DNA of 64,000 nucleotides. It comes from JADGRB01 sp036267635 (GTDB taxonomy: Bacteria > Myxococcota_A > Polyangia > Fen-1088). Below are positions 8,940 to 16,593 of the stretch, one piece after another. The stretch's first letter is position 1, and every line of letters starts with the position of its first letter. Below the pieces are notes generated by a model. That model did no database searches and was not told the DNA's origin. It saw only the letters and a program-made list of their open reading frames with translations. Where the stretch lies: positions 62,001 to 126,000 of the forward strand of contig DATAVR010000099.1 in the NCBI GenBank assembly GCA_036267635.1, in the 5' to 3' direction. A program made the position numbers and the translations under genes.

Positions 8940-9872
8940 GTGAAGCACCGCGCCTGGAAGACCGCCCTGCGCTCGCTTCCGCTCCTCTTGCTGGGCGTCG
9001 TTCTGTGGCGCGAGAAGCCCTGGACAGTCCGACTCTCGCCGAACGCTCCCTGGGCGGTGGCGGCGGCCGTCCTGCTGAACTTCGCAGTTTTTCTACCGCT
9101 CAAGGCGGCCCGCTGGCGGGTGGTCTTGAGAGATCCGCCGCCCTTCCGCAGGGTGTGGGCCGCGACGATCGAAGGCCTGCTGGCCAACGCCGCCCTGGGG
9201 TTCGGCAGCGGAGACGTGGTTCGCGCAGCCCGTTTGCGGGAAGAGGGAGCCCAGCTGGCGGTCGACTACGGTTGCATCTGGGCGGAGCGCGGCGCCGAGC
9301 TGCTCGCTTTCGCCGTCCTGATCTTCATCACCGCGTTGGCGACGAAGCTCGGGACTTTCGGCTTCGGTCTCTCCGGCCTGGCCACCGCGGCCTATGCCGC
9401 GCTGCTGGGCGCCGGCCGCTTTCTCGTCCCCCGTTTGGGCCGCTGGCCACGGGTGCAGCGGGCGCTGTCGTCGGGGTTGCAGGCCTCCACACCTCGGCGG
9501 GTGACGGCGATGGTTGCGCTCTCCCTGCTCGGGTGGTCGAGCGAGATCGTGATGCTGGTGCTGTTCCAGGGCGCCTTTCATCTGGCGCCCAGCTTCGGCA
9601 TGGCTCTCCTGACCCTGGTGGGCATCAACGCCGCCATCGCCATTCCGACCCTGCCGGGAAATTTTGGGACCTACGAGGCCGGCGCCACGACGGCGCTGGT
9701 CATGTCAGGCGCACCGCGCGAGGTGGCCGTCTCTTACGCTCTCGTCTTTCACCTGACCCACGTAATCCCGGTCGCCGTGGTGGCGACGGTGGTCTATCTC
9801 GTCCGCTCTCACGGCCGCTCCGCCAACCGCCGATACAAGACCACGCCCGCGCGAACCTCCGCCGGCCGATAG
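8940..9872 (+). CDS. UPF0104/AglD-like integral membrane protein
   Basis: 310 residues, taken from GTG 8940 after AGGGATGA; the longer frame upstream overlaps the GT4 gene and has arginine-rich non-protein-like content. Seven or eight helices carry the signature of the lysylphosphatidylglycerol synthase transmembrane family: FLPLKAARWRVVL, the motif LLANAALGFGSGDVVRAARL, GCIWAERGAELLAF, and the terminal block TLPGNFGTYEAGATTALVM. Members are often found in polysaccharide and lipid-linked sugar clusters and are proposed lipid or sugar flippases or regulators; the exact role is unproven. The 3' 64 bp overlap the end of the convergent gene at 9809. Confidence 0.8.
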   Translation: MKHRAWKTALRSLPLLLLGVVLWREKPWTVRLSPNAPWAVAAAVLLNFAVFLPLKAARWRVVLRDPPPFRRVWAATIEGLLANAALGFGSGDVVRAARLREEGAQLAVDYGCIWAERGAELLAFAVLIFITALATKLGTFGFGLSGLATAAYAALLGAGRFLVPRLGRWPRVQRALSSGLQASTPRRVTAMVALSLLGWSSEIVMLVLFQGAFHLAPSFGMALLTLVGINAAIAIPTLPGNFGTYEAGATTALVMSGAPREVAVSYALVFHLTHVIPVAVVATVVYLVRSHGRSANRRYKTTPARTSAGR

Positions 9873-11461
9873 TGCGCGTCGACGTAGGCGCGCAGGCGCG
9901 GGTATCGCGCCAGCGGATATTTTTGGTAGCCGTCCCAGCCGGCGGCGGCGGCGTCGACGAACAGCACCGGGCGACGTCGTTCGAGGTCGGCGAACAACAT
10001 CTCCCAGGCTGCCGGCAATTGATTGGCGTCGGCGTTCCGCGCCCCGGTCTCGGTGGGTGTCCCCGGGCTCTCGCCGGTCAGGTAGTTGCAGAACGAAAAC
10101 CGCGCGCCCATCGGGCGCCGCGCCAACACGTAAAGCTGCGGGGAGTTTCCCCACACGAAGACGCGTTCGTCGACGGCGGTCAGGTCGGCGATGCGGGCCG
10201 CGACCTCGCGGTAGCTCGGCTCACCTTCGTCCAGCGCGGCGGCGAGTGGTCTGCCGACGGTCGCCAGCAGAAAGAAAAGCAGAGCCGGCAGCGCGCAGAG
10301 CACCACCAGGGGCGCCCGATACGACCAGCCCTTGCTCCAGAGCCGACAGAAACCGGGCGCGGCCAGCAGGCAGAGCGGCGCCAGGATCAGGTGGAAGTAG
10401 TGCCCGAAGAAACGACCGCCGGCCGTCACGGAGACGGTCGAGGTCACCAGCCAGAGCAGGCCCAACACCACCGACGGTGAAGGCTGGTCGGTATCGACCG
10501 CAGGCGCTCCGGCGAGCCGGCGGCGTATCGCCCGAACGACCCTCGTCGCCGCCGAGAGCGCGGCCGAGAGGCCGAGGGCGTAGGGAACGAGGGCCACCCC
10601 GCCGATGAGCGCCGTTCGGCGCACGCCGCGCGCAATGGCCGCGAGCCCGGTCAGGCCAGCCTGGAGGTACGAAAAGTTGAACTTGAACCAATAGATCGCG
10701 GCCGCGGCGTTGCCGGCGCCGCGGCACCACAAAAGGTAGAGCGCGGGCGGAAGCAGGGCCCCGGCGATCTGACAGAGCGCCATGGCCACGGCCCACCTCG
10801 CCGACGCCCGTCCGAGGATCACCCACCAGACGAGGAGACCGATCGAAGCGCCGAGGAAACTGAGCCCCTGATACTTGAACAGGGCCGAGGTTCCAATCAG
10901 CACGCCGACCACCAGCTGGGTCGCCCATCCGCGCGCGCCGTGAGGCAGCGCTTCGTCGACGCCAAGATCTCGCAGACCAAGATCTCGCAATAGCAGCCAG
11001 GCGGCGATCGCCTGGGGCGCCAGCAGGAACAGCTCGCAATTCGCCGCCAGCGCGTCGTAGTCGTGCCAGGTCGTCCCGAAAACCAAAAACAGTCCGGCCG
11101 ACGCCAGGGCTATGCCTCCGGAAGGCCCGGCGCCCGGGGCGGCCCCGGCCCCCTCGCGCCACTTGATGGCAAAGAGAAATCCCGCCGTGAGCAGCACCGC
11201 CAGGATGACCAGCGCATGAGCCCCCTGCGTGTTGTACGGCCCGAGGGCCGCGAAGCCGGCCTGATAGACGTGATAGATGAGCGGCGGTTTGTGATCGACG
11301 ACGTCGCGGTAGAGCAGATCGCCGCGCATCAACGCGTCGGCGGTCGTCGCGTAGATCGCTTCGTCGTCAGAGAGAAGCGGTCGACCAAAGGTCGGCACGC
11401 GCAGGAAAACCCCCAAAACGAAGGTCGCCAGCACGAACGCCTTGAACGTCCGCATGGGCAT
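9809..11461 (-). CDS. GT39/ArnT-like membrane glycosyltransferase
   Basis: 550 residues from ATG 11461 (MPMRTFKAFV). After the first helix the loop reads LLSDDEAIYATTADALMRG with tandem acids at residues 32-34, then VVDHKPPLIYHVYQAG; 'DKPPL' and the preceding acidic motif are diagnostic of ArnT/PMT-type GT-C enzymes. About eleven helices follow and a C-terminal soluble domain (about 430-550) contains RVFVWGNSPQLYVL. The longer frame upstream runs into the divergent GT2 gene and is rejected. A TATCAT hexamer 8 nt before the ATG and the lack of a ribosome-binding site suggest a leaderless message. The gene ends within the 3' end of the UPF0104 gene. Confidence 0.8.
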   Translation of the reverse strand: MPMRTFKAFVLATFVLGVFLRVPTFGRPLLSDDEAIYATTADALMRGDLLYRDVVDHKPPLIYHVYQAGFAALGPYNTQGAHALVILAVLLTAGFLFAIKWREGAGAAPGAGPSGGIALASAGLFLVFGTTWHDYDALAANCELFLLAPQAIAAWLLLRDLGLRDLGVDEALPHGARGWATQLVVGVLIGTSALFKYQGLSFLGASIGLLVWWVILGRASARWAVAMALCQIAGALLPPALYLLWCRGAGNAAAAIYWFKFNFSYLQAGLTGLAAIARGVRRTALIGGVALVPYALGLSAALSAATRVVRAIRRRLAGAPAVDTDQPSPSVVLGLLWLVTSTVSVTAGGRFFGHYFHLILAPLCLLAAPGFCRLWSKGWSYRAPLVVLCALPALLFFLLATVGRPLAAALDEGEPSYREVAARIADLTAVDERVFVWGNSPQLYVLARRPMGARFSFCNYLTGESPGTPTETGARNADANQLPAAWEMLFADLERRRPVLFVDAAAAGWDGYQKYPLARYPRLRAYVDAHYRPAEVRAGVVLYRRLAERP

Positions 11462-11469
11462 GGAGCGCG

Positions 11470-11475
11470 ATGATA
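11470..11475 (-). promoter_or_regulatory. -10-like TATCAT, leaderless start of 11461
   Basis: On the minus strand TATCAT ends 8 nt before the ATG at 11461. The whole divergent space to the GT2 start at 11490 is only 28 bp. Confidence 0.45.
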
Positions 11476-11489
11476 TACAGGGGAAGTCG

Positions 11490-12476
11490 ATGGCGGCTCC
11501 CATCCTTTCGTTGGTTCTTCCCATCTACAACGAGGAGGCGATCATCCCCGAGCTCGACCGCCGGCTGCGCGCATTCCTGGCCGATGTGGGGAGCGGCGTC
11601 GGCGAAGCGTGGGAGGTCATCTTCGTCGACGACGGCTCGCAGGATCGGTCGCTGCCGCTGTTGAAAGAGCTGGCGGCGGCCGAGCCGCGCTACAAGGTCC
11701 TCTCGCTCTCCCGCAACTTCGGGCATCAGATGGCGATCACCGCCGGTCTCGATCGCGCCAACGGCGACGCGGTGGTGGTGATGGACGCCGATCTGCAGGA
11801 TCCGCCGGAGGTGGTCCGCCAGATGGTGGCCAGGTGGCGGGAAGGGTTCGACGTGGTGTTCGCCGTTCGCTCGCGGCGACACGGAGAGACCGCCTTCAAG
11901 AGGTTCACCGCCGCGCTTTACTATCGCCTGCTGCGCGTGCTGCTGGGAGGCGCTCAGATTCCGGTCGACGCGGGGGACTTTCGGCTGATGAGCCGCCCCG
12001 TCGTGCTGACGCTGCGGGCCCTGCGCGAGCAACACCGGTTCGTGCGCGGTCTCGTCTGGTGGGTCGGCTTTCGCCAGACCTCCGTCGCCTACGAACGCCC
12101 GGCCCGCTTCGCGGGCGAGACGAAGTATCCGTTGCGCCGGATGTTCCGCTTCGCCGTCGACGGAATCACCTCCTTCTCCACGGTGCCGCTGCGCATGGCG
12201 ACCTGGTTCGGCGTGCTGGCCGGCGTGACGGCGATGGGCGGCGGCGTCTGGGCGGTGTGGGAGAAGCTCTTCGGGACGGGCGTCGTCAAGGGATGGACGA
12301 CGATCATGATCCTCGTCGGCCTCGGCTCGTCGGCGCAGCTGCTGATGACCGGGATCCTGGGCGAATACATCGGACGCATCTACGAAGAGGTGAAGCGCCG
12401 GCCGCTCTACGTGGTGCAGGACGAGATCAACCTGCCCAGTCTCCAACCCGCGCGCGACAGAGACGCGCGCGGGTAG
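11490..12476 (+). CDS. Polyprenyl-phosphate glycosyltransferase, GtrB/DPM1-like GT2
   Basis: 328 residues from ATG 11490, which follows AGGGGAAG at a good distance. GT-A domain: LSLVLPIYNEEAIIPEL (residues 6-22), VDDGSQDRS (46-54), LSRNFGHQMAITAGLDRA (73-90), and the metal-binding DADLQDPPE (99-107). The C-terminal part has ERPARFAGETKYPL (the R-x-x-G-x-S/T-K-Y of this family) and two transmembrane helices (about 230-300), as in GtrB. The enzyme would attach a sugar, usually glucose, mannose or GlcNAc, from a nucleotide donor to undecaprenyl phosphate, supplying the GT-C enzymes encoded nearby. Confidence 0.9.
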   Translation: MAAPILSLVLPIYNEEAIIPELDRRLRAFLADVGSGVGEAWEVIFVDDGSQDRSLPLLKELAAAEPRYKVLSLSRNFGHQMAITAGLDRANGDAVVVMDADLQDPPEVVRQMVARWREGFDVVFAVRSRRHGETAFKRFTAALYYRLLRVLLGGAQIPVDAGDFRLMSRPVVLTLRALREQHRFVRGLVWWVGFRQTSVAYERPARFAGETKYPLRRMFRFAVDGITSFSTVPLRMATWFGVLAGVTAMGGGVWAVWEKLFGTGVVKGWTTIMILVGLGSSAQLLMTGILGEYIGRIYEEVKRRPLYVVQDEINLPSLQPARDRDARG

Positions 12477-12482
12477 CATCGG

Positions 12483-13559
12483 TCAGCTCCCGGCCAGCGC
12501 GGCGGCGATGCCCGCGGCCATCGGCTTCGGGCGGTAGTCGGCGTCGAAGGGCAACGGGTAGTGCGGCCGCCGCCCGCGCAAGCCGCTCCAATCGGGATCG
12601 TTGAGCCAGGAGTAGCGATCGGTGAAGCCCCAGAACGTGACGCCGGAACAGGCGGAGACGGCGACGCAGGCCGCGACGATGTCGTGTGTGAGGCGCTTCT
12701 GCTCCTCCAGCTTCTGCGCGCGTGTCCCCGACATCTCACCGACGGGGACGTCCATCTCGGTGAGCTCGACGGCCAGGCCCAGCGCGGCGAACCGCTCGAG
12801 GTTTTGCCGGATGATCTCTGCGGGCGGCCAGTGCCGCGGGTCGACGTGCATCTGAAATCCGACCCCGCCGAGCGGAACGCCCGCCGCCTTCAGGCGCTGC
12901 GCCAGCTGGTAGACCGCCTCCGCCTTCGGCGTCCCCAGCCCCTCGATCTCGTAGTCGTTGTAGAAGAGGAGCGCGTCCGGATCGGCGGCGTGCGCCGCCC
13001 GGAAGGCATCCTCGATGAACGCCGGCCCCAGCGCCGTGAACGGAGAATCGTGGCGCAGCTCGCCGCCCGGTCCATCGGCGAAGGCCTCGTTGACCACGTC
13101 CCACTGGCGGACCTTCCCTTTGAAGTGCGCCACCACGTTGGTCACGTGTCGGATCATCGCCGCGTGCAGCGCCTCGCCCGGAAGGCCGCTGACCCACGGG
13201 GCCAGCTGGGTGTGCCAGACCAAGGTGTGGCCGCGGACGCGCATGTCGTTCTGCTGGGCGAACGCCACCAGGGCGTCACCGGAGTGAAAGGCGAACTGGC
13301 CCGGGCTCGGCTCGACGTTCACCCACTTCATGTCGTTCTCGGGCGTGAGTGAATTGAAGTTCGCCGCCAGCACCTTGGCGAACGTCGCCTCGCGCAGCCG
13401 TTGCGCCTCGACCGCGGCGCCGATCCGGCGCGCGCCCGCGACGCTCCGAAGCGGAGGGATCTGGGGCGCGGCAGCCATCGCCCCACCCGCCGGCGCCCGC
13501 GCCGGAACGATGCAACCAGAGAGGAGAAGGACCAGGAGGCCGCCAAGTCGCCGGTTCAC
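12483..13559 (-). CDS. GH10 endo-1,4-beta-xylanase lipoprotein
   Basis: 358 residues, GTG start at 13559. The signal peptide ends in lipobox LSGC (Cys16), so the enzyme should be membrane-anchored. The catalytic domain covers about 38-358 with the GH10 order: SLTPENDMKWVNVEP, VRGHTLVWHTQLAPWV, the acid/base WDVVNEAF (Glu158), YNDYEIEG, GFQMHVD, the nucleophile VELTEMDVP (Glu268) and GVTFWGFTDRYSWL. All key residues are present and the length is a normal single-domain enzyme. It hydrolyses internal xylan bonds. It converges with the GT2 gene with a 6-bp gap. A TATCAT hexamer 7 nt upstream of the GTG supports this start. Confidence 0.95.
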   Translation of the reverse strand: MNRRLGGLLVLLLSGCIVPARAPAGGAMAAAPQIPPLRSVAGARRIGAAVEAQRLREATFAKVLAANFNSLTPENDMKWVNVEPSPGQFAFHSGDALVAFAQQNDMRVRGHTLVWHTQLAPWVSGLPGEALHAAMIRHVTNVVAHFKGKVRQWDVVNEAFADGPGGELRHDSPFTALGPAFIEDAFRAAHAADPDALLFYNDYEIEGLGTPKAEAVYQLAQRLKAAGVPLGGVGFQMHVDPRHWPPAEIIRQNLERFAALGLAVELTEMDVPVGEMSGTRAQKLEEQKRLTHDIVAACVAVSACSGVTFWGFTDRYSWLNDPDWSGLRGRRPHYPLPFDADYRPKPMAAGIAAALAGS

Positions 13560-13566
13560 GGCGGCG

Positions 13567-13572
13567 ATGATA
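13567..13572 (-). promoter_or_regulatory. -10-like TATCAT, leaderless start of 13559
   Basis: TATCAT on the minus strand ends 7 nt before the xylanase GTG; no ribosome-binding site lies between them. Confidence 0.5.
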
Positions 13573-13631
13573 CGTCGGTCCGCGCGTGGTCGAGCGCAGA
13601 ACGTGGCCGTCGCGAACGGCGGGTTCGCCGA

Positions 13632-13970
13632 CTAGATGGCGTCGTCGCCGCGTTCGCCGGTCCGGATGCGGACGACGTCGTCGATCGGCGAGACGAAGAT
13701 CTTACCGTCGCCGATCTTGTCGGTCTTGGCGGCGAGCTTGATGGTCTCGACCGCCGTCGCCGCCAGGGCGTCGGGGACGATCACCACCACCATGACCTTG
13801 GGGACGAAGTCCACCACGTAGGCCGACCCGCGGTAGACCTCCGTCTTGCCACCGGTGCGGCCGAACCCCTTGACCTCAACGACCGTCATGCCGGTGACGC
13901 CGGCCTGCTTCAGTCGATCCTTCACCTCATCGAGGCGATGCGGTCTGATGACGGCTTCGATTCTCTTCAT
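13632..13970 (-). CDS. glnB: PII nitrogen-regulatory protein
   Basis: 112 residues, the exact usual length. MKRIEAVIRPHRLDEVKDRL, TGMTVVEVKGFGRTGG, the T-loop GKTEVYRGSAYVVDF with Tyr51 (the uridylylation site of proteobacterial PII), and the C-terminal GDGKIFVSPIDDVVRIRTGE are all conserved. PII integrates 2-oxoglutarate, ATP/ADP and glutamine signals. The ATG at 13970 follows GGAACGGAG and fixes the start; a longer frame upstream is non-coding. No glnA or amtB is adjacent, so GlnB is preferred over GlnK only weakly. The 175-bp divergent gap to the GTPase gene holds a GGTGG-CTT-CCACC hairpin at 14019-14031, a T9 run and a TAGTCT hexamer at 14099 for the opposite gene. Confidence 0.95.
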   Translation of the reverse strand: MKRIEAVIRPHRLDEVKDRLKQAGVTGMTVVEVKGFGRTGGKTEVYRGSAYVVDFVPKVMVVVIVPDALAATAVETIKLAAKTDKIGDGKIFVSPIDDVVRIRTGERGDDAI

Positions 13971-14145
13971 GACTCCGTTCCCTTTCACTGAGGCGCAAAA
14001 GGGCGCCCGCCTTTTTGGGGTGGCTTCCACCTCTTAGCGCATCGGCATTTTTTTTGCTGGGAATCGTGAACCGGCACTGAAAAGCCAAATTGCCACGGTA
14101 GTCTGCAGCCGAGCGGAGCGTCCGCCGTTCTCCCGATCCCACCCC

Positions 14146-15003
14146 ATGTCCATCAACTGGTACCCCGGCCACATGGTCACCGCCCGGACCAAGGCGGCCG
14201 AGACCATGCGGAAGACCGACCTCGTCATCGAGCTGCTCGACGCGCGAGCGCCGCAGGCGAGCTGCAATCCCGTGTTCGAGCGGCTGCGCCTCGCCGGGCA
14301 GCGCCCCGCGCTCAAGCTTCTGAACAAATCGGACGTCGCCGACGCGGAGCAGACGCGGCGCTGGCTACAGCACTACAACCAACAGCCCGGGGTGCAGGCC
14401 CTCGCGCTTTGCGCGAAAAAGCAGGGGGAGCTCGAGCGTGTCCTCGCCGCCTGTCGCGCGCTGCGTCCCGATCGCGGCGCCGCCGACAAGCCGCTGCGCA
14501 TGATGATCCTCGGCATCCCCAACGTCGGGAAGTCGACCCTGATGAACGCGATCCTCAAGCGCCACGTCGCGCACGTCGGCGACGAGCCGGCCATCACCAA
14601 GGTGCAGATGTTCCATCGCCTCGGCCCCGGGATGAGCCTGGTCGACACGCCCGGGATGCTGTGGCCGGGGATGGCGCAGGAGACCGCGTCCAAGCTGGCC
14701 GCGCTGCACAGCATCGGGCGCGGGGCCTACGACGACGAAGAGGTCGCGCTGACCCTGGGGCGATATCTGCTGCGGCACTACCCGGAGCTGTTGGCGCGGC
14801 GGTTCGGGGTGCTCCCGCGCCCCTGCGACGAGCACACGCTGCTGGCGCTCATCGCCGCGGGGCGCTCTCTGGCGAAGAAAGCCGGCGGCGCGCCGGACGT
14901 CGCCCGAGCTTCGGTCTTGCTGCTCAACGATTTTCGCACCGGCACGCTCGGGCGGATCACCCTCGAGACCGTCGAGGAGGCGCAGAGTATGCTCGGCGCG
15001 TGA
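14146..15003 (+). CDS. ylqF: Ribosome biogenesis GTPase YlqF/RbgA
   Basis: 285 residues. It has the circularly permuted GTPase order typical of this family: WYPGHM at the N-terminus (residues 5-10), NKSD (G4, 60-63) before the P-loop GIPNVGKST (G1, 123-131), then DTPG (G3, 167-170). The C-terminal helical domain (about 195-285) follows. RbgA-type proteins act in late 50S subunit assembly. No strong Shine-Dalgarno precedes the ATG, but TAGTCT 42 nt upstream gives a plausible promoter with a short leader. The TGA overlaps the GTG of the next gene, so the two are coupled. Confidence 0.93.
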   Translation: MSINWYPGHMVTARTKAAETMRKTDLVIELLDARAPQASCNPVFERLRLAGQRPALKLLNKSDVADAEQTRRWLQHYNQQPGVQALALCAKKQGELERVLAACRALRPDRGAADKPLRMMILGIPNVGKSTLMNAILKRHVAHVGDEPAITKVQMFHRLGPGMSLVDTPGMLWPGMAQETASKLAALHSIGRGAYDDEEVALTLGRYLLRHYPELLARRFGVLPRPCDEHTLLALIAAGRSLAKKAGGAPDVARASVLLLNDFRTGTLGRITLETVEEAQSMLGA

Positions 15004-15659
15004 AGACCGCGCTCATGATCGGAGGGACCGGGCTGGTCGGATCGCAGCTCCTCGGTCAGCTGCTGGACGACGCGCGGTTCGACAAGGTGACCGCGTTCGG
15101 TCGGAAGAAGACCGGGCGGTCTCATCCCCAGCTCGAAGAGCAGCTGGTCGACTTCGACGCGCCCGAGTCGTGGTCGTCGCTGGTGAAGGGGGATGTGGCG
15201 TTCTCGTCGCTGGGGACGACCCGAAAGCAGGCCGGCAGCCTGGCCGCGCAGAAGAAGGTCGACTACGACTACCAGCTGGCCTTCGCCAAGGCGGCGGCCG
15301 GCAACGCGGTGGCGACCTACGTGCTGGTCTCGTCGTCTTCGGCCAACCCGGACTCCAGCATCTTCTACACGCGCATCAAGGGGGAGCTCGATCGCGACGT
15401 GCAGCAACTCGGCTTCGAACGCGTCCGGATCATGCGGCCCAGCCTGCTCGGTGGGGACCGCCCCCAGGCGCGCGCCGGGGAGAAACTGGGGAGCGCGCTG
15501 CTGGGCGCCGTCAATGCCCTCGGCCTCGCCCGCAAGTACCGCGAGATCCCCGGCGGCGTGGTGGCCAAGGCGATGATCAACGCCGCGCTCGATCCGGAGC
15601 CGGGGATCCGCATCTACACGCTCGACGAGCTGTTCGTCGAGGCCGAACGCGCGCGCTGA
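15000..15659 (+). CDS. NAD(P)-binding SDR-like oxidoreductase
   Basis: 219 residues; the GTG at 15000 overlaps the stop of ylqF (GTGA). The N-terminus MKTALMIGGTGLVGSQLL holds the GGTGxVG dinucleotide-binding motif (residues 8-14). VAFSSLGTTRKQAGS and YVLVSSSSANPDS follow, then FYTRIKGELDRD with a Y-x3-K pair and RIMRPSLLGG. This is the atypical short-chain dehydrogenase group that includes HTATIP2/TIP30 and bacterial YwnB-like proteins. Substrate unknown. Its coupling to a ribosome-assembly GTPase gives no clear functional hint. Confidence 0.8.
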   Translation: MKTALMIGGTGLVGSQLLGQLLDDARFDKVTAFGRKKTGRSHPQLEEQLVDFDAPESWSSLVKGDVAFSSLGTTRKQAGSLAAQKKVDYDYQLAFAKAAAGNAVATYVLVSSSSANPDSSIFYTRIKGELDRDVQQLGFERVRIMRPSLLGGDRPQARAGEKLGSALLGAVNALGLARKYREIPGGVVAKAMINAALDPEPGIRIYTLDELFVEAERAR

Positions 15660-15670
15660 TTCGTCGAGCC

Positions 15671-16483
15671 TCAGACAGTGACGGTGACCCGCAGGAAGGT
15701 CGCGGGAATCGAGGTCAGGTCGCTGCGGGAGCTCTGGTTTTGGCTGCTGAAGAGGGCGTCGAGCTCCCTGGTCAGATCGGCCGCTCGACCGGTTTTCTCT
15801 GCCGCTTCGAACGCATTCATCGTCGGCCCGTAGTACCTCCGAAACTCGGCAACCAACGCCGGCGGCGCGGCGGGAAAATCGAACCTGTAGCTGTCCCGTA
15901 CGGAGGAGATGTTGTCTCTCGGCACGCCGGCGCCCATGAATCGCTCGATCACGTTGGCCTCCACTCCCCAGGTCATCGGGCTGACGAAGCCTTCCGGCGG
16001 CGGCGGCGAGTAGGTCGAGCTGATCTTCAGGATCTGCGCCACCAGCGTCGGATCGTTGGGAATCCAGTTCCCCATGACGATCCGGCCTCCGGGCCGCGTC
16101 ACCCGCACCATCTCCTTGGCCACGTCGAAGGGCTTGGGCGCGAACATCGCCCCGAAGATGCTGACCACCAGGTCGAAGGCCCGATCCTGCAGCTCGTTCA
16201 GGTTGCAGGCGTCGCCCTGCTGAAATCGGCAGCTGGTGAGCCCCTCGGCGCGCGCGCGGCTGTTCCCGGCCTCCACGAGGTTGCTGGCGATGTCGACGCC
16301 GAGCACGTCGGCGCCCAGCCGCGCCGCGGGTAAGGCCGTCGTCCCGTCGCCGCATCCGAGGTCGAGAACCTTGAGCCCCTTCGAGATGCCGAGCCCGCGA
16401 ACGAGCGCCTCGCCGCTCTCTCTCATGCTGGCCGCGATGCGCGTGAAGTCGCCTTTTTCCCACAGTGCTTGGTTTGGATTCAT
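15671..16483 (-). CDS. Class I SAM-dependent methyltransferase
   Basis: 270 residues. Motif I is VLDLGCGDGTTALPAARLGA (about 39-58), followed by VLGVDIASNLVEAG, the acidic LQDRAFDLVVSIFGAMFAPKPF (motif IV region) and VRVTRPGGRIVMGNW (post-IV), all typical of the UbiE/COQ5-like methyltransferase fold. A C-terminal extension of about 100 residues contains no further recognised domain. A GAGGAG sequence before the ATG and a TAGTAT hexamer further upstream define the start. The substrate cannot be named. Confidence 0.85.
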   Translation of the reverse strand: MNPNQALWEKGDFTRIAASMRESGEALVRGLGISKGLKVLDLGCGDGTTALPAARLGADVLGVDIASNLVEAGNSRARAEGLTSCRFQQGDACNLNELQDRAFDLVVSIFGAMFAPKPFDVAKEMVRVTRPGGRIVMGNWIPNDPTLVAQILKISSTYSPPPPEGFVSPMTWGVEANVIERFMGAGVPRDNISSVRDSYRFDFPAAPPALVAEFRRYYGPTMNAFEAAEKTGRAADLTRELDALFSSQNQSSRSDLTSIPATFLRVTVTV

Positions 16484-16549
16484 GCTCGCTCCTCTTGCTC
16501 GATACTAGACAACGCGCGCCCTCCCCGGCGGTGGCACATTCGCCATCCT

Positions 16550-16591
16550 TCGGGGGCGATTCGGACACAACCGGCGGAATGCCGCCCCCGA
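16550..16591 (-). terminator. Candidate hairpin after the pyk-pfk operon
   Basis: Perfect 9-bp arms TCGGGGGCG (16550-16558) and CGCCCCCGA (16583-16591) flank a 24-nt loop just beyond the phosphofructokinase stop. No T-run follows, so termination is only suggested by position. Confidence 0.4.
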
Positions 16592-16593
16592 GG

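Noticed and set aside
14049..14057. A T9 run between glnB and ylqF as a terminator
   Set aside because: No gene ends there (the flanking genes diverge) and no GC stem precedes the run.
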